DNA from: Sphingobium soli
Lineage (GTDB): Bacteria > Pseudomonadota > Alphaproteobacteria > Sphingomonadales > Sphingomonadaceae
Length of the DNA stretch: 64,000 bases
NCBI RefSeq assembly: GCF_020782245.1
Contig: NZ_JAJGNP010000003.1
Coordinates: 124,001-188,000, forward strand
Direction: 5' to 3'
This document shows positions 44,290-53,300 of this stretch, piece after piece. Below the pieces are notes generated by a model. That model was not told the DNA's origin and did not search any database. It was given only the letters and a program-made list of their open reading frames with translations. The stretch's first letter is position 1, and every line of letters starts with the position of its first letter. The position numbers were made by a program, and so were the translations under genes.

Positions 44290-44353
44290 CCGTTCGGTTC
44301 GAGCCTGTCGAGAACCCTGTCGTTCCGGTTCCCGACAGGCTCGAACCGAACGG
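44290..44353. repeat. Perfect 21-bp inverted repeat between dapA and smpB
   Basis: The arms 44290-44310 and 44333-44353 are exact inverse complements of 21 bases each (CCGTTCGGTTCGAGCC at the outer end), with a 22-base loop. Both flanking genes read on the minus strand, so a transcript from dapA would form a strong hairpin before smpB. It contains the TTCGAG-CTGTCGA motif that recurs, more degraded, at 62992-63065. It has no T run and is more like a REP-type element than a standard terminator. Confidence 0.85.
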
Positions 44354-44363
44354 ATGTAGGGAT

Positions 44364-45242
44364 TTAAACCAGTCCCGCAATCTCCAGCGCCCGGTCCACC
44401 GCCGCCCGGCTCGATTCCGACGGCCAGGTAATGGGCAGTCGGACGTCGCCGGGCATGTCGGGGCGAACCCGCGTGAGCGCATATTTAACCGGGCCGGGTG
44501 AAGAATCGCTGAACAGGGCATCGTGCAGCGGATAGAGACGATCCTGGAGCGCCAATGCGCCATCCCAGTCATGGCGGGCCATCGCCGCCTGGAAATCGGC
44601 GCACAGGCGCGGCGCGACATTGGCGGTGACGCTGATGCATCCCTTGCCGCCCATCGCGTTGAACCCCAATGCCGTTTCGTCATTGCCCGACAGCTGGCAG
44701 AAGTCCGGGCGGCAGGCCAGACGCTGCGCGGTGACCCGCCCCAGATTCCCGGTCGCGTCCTTGATCCCGACGATGGTCTGAAACTCCTCCGACAGGCGGT
44801 GGATCACCGGCACGCCGATGTCGGTGATGGTGCGGCTGGGCACATTATACAGGATGATGGGCAGGTCGCAGCGTTCGGCCAGCCAGGCGAAATGGCGATA
44901 GACGCCGTCCTGGTTGGGCTTGTTGTAATAGGGCGCGACCACCAGCGCCGCATCCGCGCCCGCGCCCTGCGCCGCATACATATGGTCCAGTGCGATGCGC
45001 GTGTCGTTGGACCCGCATCCCGCGATCACCGGCACGCGGCCTGCTGCCTGATCGACGCAGATGGCGATGACGCGGTTATGCTCCTCAACGGTCATCGTCG
45101 CGCTTTCGCCAGTCGTCCCGCACGGCACCAGCGCGCTCGATCCATCCGCAATCTGCCAGTCGACGAACGCGCGAAAGGCGGCTTCGTCGATCGTCCCGTC
45201 GCGGAACGGGGTGACCAGAGCCGGAATCGAGCCCGAAAACAT
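44364..45242 (-). CDS. dapA: 4-hydroxy-tetrahydrodipicolinate synthase
   Basis: A 292-residue TIM-barrel aldolase that condenses pyruvate with aspartate semialdehyde, the first step of the diaminopimelate and lysine branch. The Schiff-base Lys is K161 in VGIKDATG, the catalytic Tyr is Y132 in ILYNVPSRT, and the GTTGES loop and [11 protein letters not shown] are present. Its length and start are standard. It is divergent from slt with 99 bases between the start codons, where no clear operator is visible. Confidence 0.96.
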   Translation of the reverse strand: MFSGSIPALVTPFRDGTIDEAAFRAFVDWQIADGSSALVPCGTTGESATMTVEEHNRVIAICVDQAAGRVPVIAGCGSNDTRIALDHMYAAQGAGADAALVVAPYYNKPNQDGVYRHFAWLAERCDLPIILYNVPSRTITDIGVPVIHRLSEEFQTIVGIKDATGNLGRVTAQRLACRPDFCQLSGNDETALGFNAMGGKGCISVTANVAPRLCADFQAAMARHDWDGALALQDRLYPLHDALFSDSSPGPVKYALTRVRPDMPGDVRLPITWPSESSRAAVDRALEIAGLV

Positions 45243-45341
45243 GATGAAACTCCTTCAAATCTCCGGGCTGCCGGGGCATGATGGGACAAGCGGCGCGCTA
45301 TAGCGCGTCATTCAGGGCCTGATAAGGACGCAAATGCGATT

Positions 45342-47417
45342 ATGTCCAGCATGCGCACCCCTCCTCCTATCGAAAGTTATCTGATCCGCATGCCGATTAT
45401 TGCCTTGTTGCTGATGACCGCGGGCGCCAGCGCGCAGACCGAGGACGCGGCGCGGCCTTCGCCCACCGGCGCGATGGTGCAGCCGGTGCCGCCCGAATAT
45501 GGCCAGCCCAGCCAGTGGAACCAGGTCCAGGCGCAGATTGGCCAGCCGACCGATAGCTCGATCGCCGGCACGATCAGCCAGTGGCGCGCGCTGCAACAGA
45601 GCGATGGGCTGGGCTTTGCGCCCTATGCCAGCTTCATCATGGCCAATCCGGGCTGGCCGGGCGAAGACCGGATGCGCCGCCTGGCCGAAACCGCCATCAA
45701 TCCCGACAGCTATGCGCCCACGCAGGTCGTCGCCTTCTTCGCGCAATTTCCGCCGCGCACGCCCGTCGGCCACGCCCGCAACGCGGTGGCGCTGATGCAA
45801 TTGGGGCGGATGGACGAAGCGCGAATCGCCGCGCGCAACGCCTGGGTCGGCGGCACGTTGCAACCCAGCGACGAAGCGCGGCTGCTCTCGCTGTTCGGCT
45901 CGGCCTTCTCGCCTGCCGACCATGATCTGCGCGCCGACATGCTGCTGTGGAATGGCGACGTTGCCGGCGCGATGCGGATGCTGCCCTATGTCAGCGCCGC
46001 GCGCCGCCCGGTCTTTTCCGCGCGTATCGCCTTCAAGCGCAAGGCGCCTGAAGCGACCGCGCTGATGCAGTCGGCCGATGCGATGGGCGCGGCCGATGCC
46101 AGCTATGTCGCCGACAAGGCGGCCTGGTTGCGCGACAGCGGCAACTGGATCGCCGCGCGTCAATATCTCGCCAATCGCCCCGCCGCCACCTATCGCCCCG
46201 GCGATCCGGAAGAATTTTACGAAGTCCTGCTCAACCAGGCGCGGGGCGCTGCCAATGATAGCCAGTGGAGCTTCGCCTGGGGCATCGCCAGCAAGATTGA
46301 TGACGCCGTGCCGCCCGGCTCCGACGTCAGTGACCAGCCGATCGGCGTGCGCGACGATTATACCAGCCTTGCCTGGCTGGCGGGCACCACCGCCTTCTAC
46401 AATCTCAATCGTCCCTCGGACGCGGTCGGCATGTTCCGCCGCTATGCCGACGCGGCCAAATCGCCCCAGACCCGGTCGAAGGGCTATTATTGGGCCGGCC
46501 GCGCCGCCCTCTCCGCCGGCGACAGCGCCAGCGCGAACAGCTATTTCGCCCAGGCCGCCAATTATGGCGACCAGTTTTACGGCCAGCTGGCGCTCGAACG
46601 GCTCGGCCGTCCGGTGCCCGCGCCCGCCACGGTCGAACGGCCGGTGCCGATCTCGGCGGCCGAACGCGCGGCGTTCAACAACCGCTCGGTCGTGCGCGCG
46701 GTCAAGGCGCTGGGGCAGATGGGCTATTGGGCCGACCAGAGCAAATTCGCCCGCGCCATCGCCAATAATGCCGACAGCGACACCGATCATTTCCTCGCCG
46801 CTGAACTGGCGCAACAGATCAATCGCCCGGACATGAGCGTGATGGTCGGCCGGCGCGCCGTCTCCAGCGGCCTCACCGGCTATGGCGACAGTGCCTTTCC
46901 CCGCGTGCCGGTGCCCAGCCAGGCGCAATATAACTGGACCATGGTTCATGCCATCGCCCGGCAGGAAAGCCAGTTCGACAAGCAGATCGTCAGCCATGCC
47001 GGCGCGCGCGGCCTGATGCAGCTGATGCCCGGCACTGCGCGCGAACAGGCGGGCAAGCTTGGCATGAGCTACAATCCCGCCTCCCTCAATGATCCCAGCT
47101 ACAACATCATGCTGGGGTCGGGCTATTTTCAGCGCATGCTCGATTATTATGGCGGCAGCTATCCGCTCGCGGTGGCCGCCTATAATGCCGGGCCGGGCAA
47201 TGTGAACAAATGGATTCGCGCCAATGGCGACCCGCGCCTGCCGGGGTCAGACATTCTGCGCTGGATCGAGAATATCCCGATCTACGAGACGAAAAATTAC
47301 GTCCAGCGTGTGCTCGAAAACGCTGTCGTCTATGAAGCGATGAACCCGGAACGCGCCAAATTCCGCGGCAGCAACGCGGTGCTCAGCCGCTATCTGGGCA
47401 AGCAGACGCCGGGCTGA
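45342..47417 (+). CDS. slt: Soluble lytic murein transglycosylase
   Basis: A 691-residue exported enzyme that cleaves peptidoglycan. The N-terminus has a Sec signal (MPIIALLLMTAGASAQ). A long, helical superhelix-forming domain (about 80-520) follows. The C-terminal SLT domain (about 530-650) has the catalytic Glu542 in ARQESQFDKQIVS, then GARGLMQLMPGTAREQAG and AAYNAGPGNVNKW. It resembles E. coli Slt70 in layout and length. In-frame starts at 45342, 45351 and 45390 are all possible; the signal begins near the last. Confidence 0.93.
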   Translation: MSSMRTPPPIESYLIRMPIIALLLMTAGASAQTEDAARPSPTGAMVQPVPPEYGQPSQWNQVQAQIGQPTDSSIAGTISQWRALQQSDGLGFAPYASFIMANPGWPGEDRMRRLAETAINPDSYAPTQVVAFFAQFPPRTPVGHARNAVALMQLGRMDEARIAARNAWVGGTLQPSDEARLLSLFGSAFSPADHDLRADMLLWNGDVAGAMRMLPYVSAARRPVFSARIAFKRKAPEATALMQSADAMGAADASYVADKAAWLRDSGNWIAARQYLANRPAATYRPGDPEEFYEVLLNQARGAANDSQWSFAWGIASKIDDAVPPGSDVSDQPIGVRDDYTSLAWLAGTTAFYNLNRPSDAVGMFRRYADAAKSPQTRSKGYYWAGRAALSAGDSASANSYFAQAANYGDQFYGQLALERLGRPVPAPATVERPVPISAAERAAFNNRSVVRAVKALGQMGYWADQSKFARAIANNADSDTDHFLAAELAQQINRPDMSVMVGRRAVSSGLTGYGDSAFPRVPVPSQAQYNWTMVHAIARQESQFDKQIVSHAGARGLMQLMPGTAREQAGKLGMSYNPASLNDPSYNIMLGSGYFQRMLDYYGGSYPLAVAAYNAGPGNVNKWIRANGDPRLPGSDILRWIENIPIYETKNYVQRVLENAVVYEAMNPERAKFRGSNAVLSRYLGKQTPG

Positions 47418-47485
47418 CCCCCTTACGCGGAGTCGGGACGCCCGTCTCGACTTCGCTCCGCCCGAACGGCTAGGAAGGGTCGGCC

Positions 47486-47971
47486 ATGGCCACCCCTTAT
47501 CCCAATTATATCACACCCGAAGGCTTCGCGAAGCTGCGCGCGGACTATGACCATCTGCTCGGCGTCGAACGCCCCAGCATCGTCGAGGTGGTCAGCTGGG
47601 CGGCGGGCAATGGCGACCGCAGCGAAAATGGCGACTATCTCTACGGCCGCAAGCGGATGCGCGAAATCGACGGGCAGTTGAAGCGCCTGTCGAAGAAGAT
47701 GAAGGATGCCAAGGTCGTCGATCCCCGGCAGCAGCCGGACAAGAGCCGCGTCTATTTCGGCGCGACCGTCACCATCGCGGATGAAGATGACAATCATCGC
47801 ACTGTCACCCTTGTCGGCAATGACGAAACTGATGTCGATGCTGGCCGCATCGGTTGGGGCTCTCCCATCGCCCGCGCCCTGCGCGGCGCGGCGGTCGGCG
47901 ATTTGCGTCGCGTCATGCTGCCGGCGGGCGAACGTGAATATGAGGTAATAGCGATCCGCTATCCTGATTGA
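47486..47971 (+). CDS. greB: Transcription elongation factor GreB
   Basis: A 161-residue factor that stimulates transcript cleavage by backtracked RNA polymerase. The N-terminal coiled coil carries the acidic tip GDRSENGDYLYGRKRMREID (Asp and Glu for metal binding). The C-terminal FKBP-like part has VYFGATVTIADEDDN and ISWGSPIA-like GWGSPIARAL, then VGDLRRVMLPAGEREYEV. The size and the charged tip fit GreB better than GreA. It follows slt by 68 bases, a stretch with a partial copy of the intergenic repeat motif (TCGACTTCGCTCCGCCCGAACGG-like). Confidence 0.93.
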   Translation: MATPYPNYITPEGFAKLRADYDHLLGVERPSIVEVVSWAAGNGDRSENGDYLYGRKRMREIDGQLKRLSKKMKDAKVVDPRQQPDKSRVYFGATVTIADEDDNHRTVTLVGNDETDVDAGRIGWGSPIARALRGAAVGDLRRVMLPAGEREYEVIAIRYPD

Positions 47972-47994
47972 AAAAGCGCCATTTTCGCGCACTC

Positions 47995-48016
47995 ATGCTC
48001 TTTGGCGAAAGAGCAT
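47995..48016. promoter_or_regulatory. Perfect 9-bp hairpin between greB and imuA
   Basis: ATGCTCTTT (47995-48003) and AAAGAGCAT (48008-48016) are perfect inverse complements around a GGCG loop. It lies 23 bases after the greB stop and directly upstream of a TTGACT -35-like element (48020-48025) for imuA. It may be a greB terminator without a T run or a regulatory site. No matching protein is known to me. Confidence 0.5.
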
Positions 48017-48048
48017 CCATTGACTCGCGCCGTTCCTGCGCAGAAATA

Positions 48049-48063
48049 GAACATAACAGGAAC
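48049..48063 (+). promoter_or_regulatory. LexA (SOS) box of the imuA-imuB-dnaE2 operon
   Basis: GAAC-ataacag-GAAC is an exact match to GTTC-N7-GTTC read on the other strand. It ends 5 bases before the imuA ATG and contains its AGGA ribosome site. The promoter is probably TTGACT (48020-48025) with a weak -10 near 48043-48049. LexA control of this cassette is well known in alphaproteobacteria such as Caulobacter. Confidence 0.88.
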
Positions 48064-48068
48064 ATTCA

Positions 48069-48884
48069 ATGGCCGAGTCGATCCCCAGCCTCGCCGCGCT
48101 CAGGCGGCATATCGCCTCGCTGGACCGGGCGCCAGCGCGGGATGCGTGCGTCCGCTTCGCCACCGGCCATGGCCCGCTTGACGCCATGCTGGGCGGCGGG
48201 CTGGCGCGCGGGCGCGTGCATGAAGTCTTCGGCGCGGGCGGGGAGGAGGGGGCGGCGACCGGCCTTGCGCTGCTCTGGGCGCAACTGGCGGGGGGGAACG
48301 CGCCTTTGCTGTGGCTGCGCAGCGACGGCGCGGCGCGGATCGGCGGCCTTCCCTATGGCCCCGGCCTCGCCGCGCTAGGCCTTGATCCTGCGCGCCTGTT
48401 GCTGGGGGCGATGCCCGATGACGCCATGCTGCTGCGCGCGGCGGTCGATGCGCTGCGCTGCCCGGCGTTGGGCGGGCTGGTGATGGAATTGCGCGGCCGG
48501 GCGCCCTTGCTCGATTTGACCGCCAGCCGCCGGCTGGCGCTGGCGGCCGAAGCATCGGGCGTCACCGCGCTGCTGCTGCGCATCGACGGAGCGCCGGTGC
48601 CCAGCGCGGCGGACACGCGCTGGCAGGTGGCGGCCGCCCCGTCCGCCCCGCTGCCCGGCAATGCGCCGGGACATAGCGCCTTTGACCTCACCCTGCTGCG
48701 CCGCCGGGCGGGACCGGACGGGCAGGCGTGGCGGCTGGTGTGGGACACAGAAAGACGATGTTTTGGAGATGTGGGCGATGAACGCCATGGCGATGGACGG
48801 GATCGGGCAGACGCTGCCGCGCCGTTATCTGGCGCTGGGCTTCCCCTTCCTGCCGATCGATCGGCTGCGGGTCGCGCGGCCTGA
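48069..48884 (+). CDS. imuA: ImuA, RecA-like mutasome component
   Basis: A 271-residue protein related to RecA and SulA, a partner of ImuB and DnaE2 in damage-induced mutagenesis. It has SLAALRRHIASLDRA, GGGLARGRVHEVFGAGGEEG (a Walker A-like site without the usual GKT) and LLLRIDGAPVPSAADTRWQV. The last 35 residues (DVGDERHGDGRDRADAAA and on) are low-quality and lie over the imuB start. The two genes overlap by 107 bases, more than usual. The start is fixed by AGGA 8 bases upstream within the SOS box. Confidence 0.88.
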   Translation: MAESIPSLAALRRHIASLDRAPARDACVRFATGHGPLDAMLGGGLARGRVHEVFGAGGEEGAATGLALLWAQLAGGNAPLLWLRSDGAARIGGLPYGPGLAALGLDPARLLLGAMPDDAMLLRAAVDALRCPALGGLVMELRGRAPLLDLTASRRLALAAEASGVTALLLRIDGAPVPSAADTRWQVAAAPSAPLPGNAPGHSAFDLTLLRRRAGPDGQAWRLVWDTERRCFGDVGDERHGDGRDRADAAAPLSGAGLPLPADRSAAGRAA

Positions 48885-50382
48885 TCTCTGGGCCGCGGGC
48901 GAAGGGCCGGCGGTGGTGGTGGACATGGTGCGCGGCGCGATGCGGCTGGGGTGCATCGACGCCGACGGGCTGGCGATCGGCCTGATGCCGGGCATGACTC
49001 TGGCCGACGCGCGCGCGCGCGAACCGGACCTGCGCGTGTTCGAAACCGATCCCCATGCCGATCAGGACTGGCTGGAACGGCTGTGCGACGGTTGCGCCCG
49101 TTATACGCCCAATGCCGCGCCCGATGGCATTGACGGGCTGATGCTCGACATCAGCGGCTGCGGTCATTTATGGGGCGGCGACGACGCGCTGGCGGCGGAT
49201 GCTGTGGAACGGCTGGAGCGGCACGGGTTGCGCGTCCGCCATGCCCTTGCCTCCAGTCCGGAAGCGGCGCATGCGCTCGCCCGCTTCCCCGGTCCCCCCG
49301 CGCCGGACGAGGACGCCGCCGTCCGTCGTCTGCCGGTCGAGGCGCTGGGGCTGGACCCGGACAGCGCGGTGGCGCTGCGCCGCGCGGGGCTGCGCACCGT
49401 GGGTGATCTCGCCGCCCGCCCCGCCGCGCCGCTCGCCGCGCGCTTTGGGGAAGAGGCGATCGACGCGCTCGACGCCTTGCTGGGCCGGGGGCATCGCCCG
49501 CTCGCGCCGCGTCGCCCGCGCGCGGCCGTACGCATCGACCGGCGCTTTGCCGAACCGATCGGCAGCACCGCCTATGCCCTCAAAATATTGGAGGATATGG
49601 CGGCCGAAGCGGGTGATCGTCTTGCCGAACGGGGGGAGGGCGGCCGACGGTTCGAAGCGATCTTCTTCCGCAGCGATGGCCTCGCCTTCCCGCTGCGCGT
49701 CGAAACCAGCCTGCCGATACGCGACGCGCCCGCGATCCTGCGCCTGATGCGGGAACGGATCGACGCCCTGTCCGACCCGATCGATCCGGGCTTTGGCTTT
49801 GACATGCTGCGCCTCACCGTGCCGCAGGCGGAAAAGCTCGCCCCCACCCAATTGGCTCTGGAAGGGGGGGAGGCGCGGCGGGAAGACAGCGTCGCCGCGC
49901 TGGTCGATCGCCTGTCGATCCGCGCCGGGCGCGCGCGCATTCAGCGGCTCGCCCCGCGCGACAGCCATATTCCCGAACAGGCGCAACTGGCGCTGCCGGC
50001 GGTGGAACCGCGCGCGCCTGAACCCTGGCAGCAACTGGGCGATGCCGCCGCAGAGCCGGGCGACCCGCCGATGCGCCCGCTTCATTTGTTCGATCCGCCC
50101 CAGCCGATCGAGGTGATGGCCTTGCTGCCCGACGGTCCGCCGCATCGCTTTCGCTGGCGCCGGGGCCTGCATGACGTCACCCGTTATGAAGGGCCGGAAC
50201 GGATCGCGCCCGAATGGTGGCATGCCAGCGATGGCGCCATTGCCGGCGACGCCATCGGCCGCACGCGCGATTATTACCGCGTGGAGGACGCGCGCGGCCG
50301 GCGTTACTGGATTTTCCGTCACGGCCTTCAGGGCGCAGAGACGCCGCACCCCGCCTGGTATATCCACGGCCTGTTCGCATGA
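48778..50382 (+). CDS. imuB: ImuB, inactive Y-family polymerase-like mutasome protein
   Basis: A 534-residue Y-family polymerase homologue that links DnaE2 to the beta clamp. The palm region (RYLALGFPFLPIDRLRVARP) lacks the acidic catalytic residues found in active Y polymerases, as expected for ImuB. Later regions have VDMVRGAMRLGCIDADGLAI, LMLDISGCGHLWGGDDAL and a helix-hairpin-helix segment (LRRAGLRTVGDLAARPAAPL). I chose the ATG at 48778, which has GGAG 9 bases upstream; 48769 is too close. dnaE2 overlaps its stop codon. Confidence 0.88.
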   Translation: MNAMAMDGIGQTLPRRYLALGFPFLPIDRLRVARPDLWAAGEGPAVVVDMVRGAMRLGCIDADGLAIGLMPGMTLADARAREPDLRVFETDPHADQDWLERLCDGCARYTPNAAPDGIDGLMLDISGCGHLWGGDDALAADAVERLERHGLRVRHALASSPEAAHALARFPGPPAPDEDAAVRRLPVEALGLDPDSAVALRRAGLRTVGDLAARPAAPLAARFGEEAIDALDALLGRGHRPLAPRRPRAAVRIDRRFAEPIGSTAYALKILEDMAAEAGDRLAERGEGGRRFEAIFFRSDGLAFPLRVETSLPIRDAPAILRLMRERIDALSDPIDPGFGFDMLRLTVPQAEKLAPTQLALEGGEARREDSVAALVDRLSIRAGRARIQRLAPRDSHIPEQAQLALPAVEPRAPEPWQQLGDAAAEPGDPPMRPLHLFDPPQPIEVMALLPDGPPHRFRWRRGLHDVTRYEGPERIAPEWWHASDGAIAGDAIGRTRDYYRVEDARGRRYWIFRHGLQGAETPHPAWYIHGLFA

Positions 50383-53300
50383 GCGGGGGGCGCAAAAGGC
50401 GCGGCTATCCCGATCCCGCCCGGCCAAAATCCATTGACCGGCGCGAACGGGACGCGCTGGAGGCCGCGCGCGCGCAAAGCAAGGATGCAGCCCCGCCGCC
50501 TCCGCCGCCACCACCACCGCCCCCGCCGCATGATCCTCCATCGCCACGCGATCCTGCGCCCGCCTTCGCCGAACTGGTCGCCGCAACCAACTTCTCCTTC
50601 CTGCGCGGCGCGTCCCATGCGTCCGACATGGTCGCCCGCGCGATGGAGCTTGGACTGGCGGGCATCGGCATTGCCGATCGCAATACGGTGGCGGGCGTGG
50701 TGCGCGCCCATGTCACCCGCAAAAAGGCACAGGAGCGCGCCCGCGCCGCGCTGCTGGAGGCAAAGGCGCAGGCTGGCCTGCCGCCCGACCTCAGCGCTGA
50801 CGAAGAGGCCGCCTGTCGCATCGACCTGCGCCTCGTCGTCGGCGCGCGGCTCGTCTTTGCCGACGGGACGCCCGACATTGTCGCCTATCCCGCGACCCGG
50901 CGGGGGTGGGGCGAACTCACCAAATTGCTGACGGTCGGCAATCTGCGTGCGGTCAAGGGCGGCTGCATTCTCCACTATGAAGATCTGACTGCCTATCTTG
51001 ATGACCTGTTGCTGATCGTGCTGCCCACCTCCACCGCGACCGAGCAGCAGGTCCATCGCAATCCGGTGGACTATGACTTTGCCGATCGCCCGCCGGGGGA
51101 GCTGGTGCAGCATGGCCATCTCAGCCTTGTCCCGCCCCCCCGTCCGGCCGACCTGGCCGCCTTGCTGCGCCGGCTGGCGCGGCTGGCGCCGGGGCGCGTA
51201 TGGCTGGGCGCGCCGCTGCGTCGCGATGGCTGCGACGCGCGGCGGCTGGCCCGCTTCCAGCGCCTGTCGGATCGGGCCGGGGTGCCGCTGCTCGCCACCA
51301 TGGACGCGCTCTATGCCAACCCCGCGCAGCGCCCGCTTCAGGATGTGCTGACCTGCATCCGCGCCGGCGCCACGATCGGGAAGGCGGGGCGGCGGCTGGA
51401 GGCCAATGCCGAACGCCATCTCCACGATCCCGCGGAAATCGCACGCCTGTACCGCGCCTGTCCCGACGCGGTGGCACAAACCACCGCCTTCCTGGGCCGC
51501 ATCCATTTCACGCTCGACCAGCTGCGCTATGAATATCCGCACGAACCCGTGCCCGAAGGCTGGACCGCGCAGCAATGGCTGGAGGAACTGACGCTCAGCG
51601 CCGCCCACGCCCGCTACGGCCCGCATATCCCCTATCAGGTGCGCCAGCTGCTGGACGAGGAATTCTCCCTGATCGCCAGGCAGCGTTATGCCTATTATTT
51701 CCTCACCGTCTACGACATCGTCGCCTTCGCCCGGACGAAGGGTATCTTGTGCCAGGGGCGCGGGTCCGCCGCCAATTCGATGGTCTGCTTCCTGCTCGGC
51801 GTCACCTCCGTCGATCCGCAGAAGCATGACCTGCTCTTTTCCCGCTTCGTGTCGGAGGAACGGGACGAACCGCCCGACATCGACGTCGATTTCGAACATG
51901 AGCGGCGCGAGGAGGTGATGCAATATATCTATGATCGCTATGGTCGCCATCGCGCCGGCATCGCCGCGACCGTCATTCATTATCGCTCGCGCAGCGCGAT
52001 CCGCGAAGTGGCCAAGGTGCTGGGCCTGTCCGACGATATCGTCGCCCGCCTCTCCAGCACCATATGGGGCAGCTATTCGCGCGACATGAATGAACAGCGG
52101 ATCAGCGAAGCGGGCTTCGATCTCGCCAATCCGCAGATCGTGCGCCTGCGCGAACTGGTGGGGCAATTGCTCGAAGCGCCCTTTCCCCGCCACCTGTCCC
52201 AGCATGTCGGCGGCTTCATCCTGACCCAGAACCGGCTCGATGAAACCGTGCCGCTGCACCATGCCGCCATGGCCGACCGCAGCTTCATTGAATGGGACAA
52301 GGATGACATAGACGCGCTCGGCCTCATGAAGGTGGATGTGCTGGCGCTCGGCATGCTAACCTGCATCCGCAAGGCGTTCGATCTGATGCGCGACCATGGC
52401 CTTGGCGATCACCAGCTGGTGGTGGACCTTAATGCCGACGACCCCGCCGTCTACGACATGCTCTGCCGGGGCGACAGCATCGGCGTGTTCCAGGTGGAAA
52501 GCCGCGCCCAGATCAACATGCTGCCGCGCTTGCGCCCGCGCGAGCTGTACGACCTTACGGTCCAGGTCGCGATCGTGCGCCCCGGCCCGATCGAAGGCGA
52601 CATGGTCCACCCCTATCTGCGCCGCCGCGCGGGGCTGGAAAAACCCGAATTTCCCTCACCCGATCCGCCGCACAACCCTAATGAACTGCGCGATCTGCTC
52701 AAACAGACCTATGGCGTGCCGCTGTTCCAGGAACAGGCGATGAAGCTGGCGATCGTCGCGGCCGAATTCACCCCGTCGCAAGCGAACCAGCTGCGCCGGT
52801 CGATGGCGACCTTTCGCCATGTCGGCGGCATGGACCGGTTCCGCGAAAAGATGATCGGCGGCATGGTGCGGCGCGGCTACAAGCGCGATTTCGCCGAACG
52901 CTGCTACAGCCAGATCGAAGGGTTCGGCAGCTATGGCTTCCCCGAAAGCCATGCGCTCTCCTTCGCGCGGCTCGTCTATGTTTCGGCCTGGATCAAATGC
53001 CACCAGCCCGCCGTCTTCGCCTGCGCCCTCCTCAACTCGCAGCCGATGGGCTTCTACGCGCCTGCGCAGCTTGTGCGCGACGCGCGCGAACATGGCGTGG
53101 CGGTCCATGGCGTCGACGTGAATATGAGCCGGTGGGACAATCATCTTGAACCCTTGCTGCGCTCGCGCCGAAGCGACCGGGGCGAAGGGGCGGGGCGGGC
53201 GTTGGCGCTGCGCCTCGGCTTTCGTCAGGTCGATGGATTTCGCGAAAGTTGGGCGACGCAACTCGTCGCGGCGCGCACGGATGGCGGCCTGTTCACCAGT

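Noticed and set aside
50491-50530. The Pro run in dnaE2 as a simple sequence repeat for phase variation
   Set aside because: The codons are mixed rather than a uniform repeat, so slippage is not favoured.
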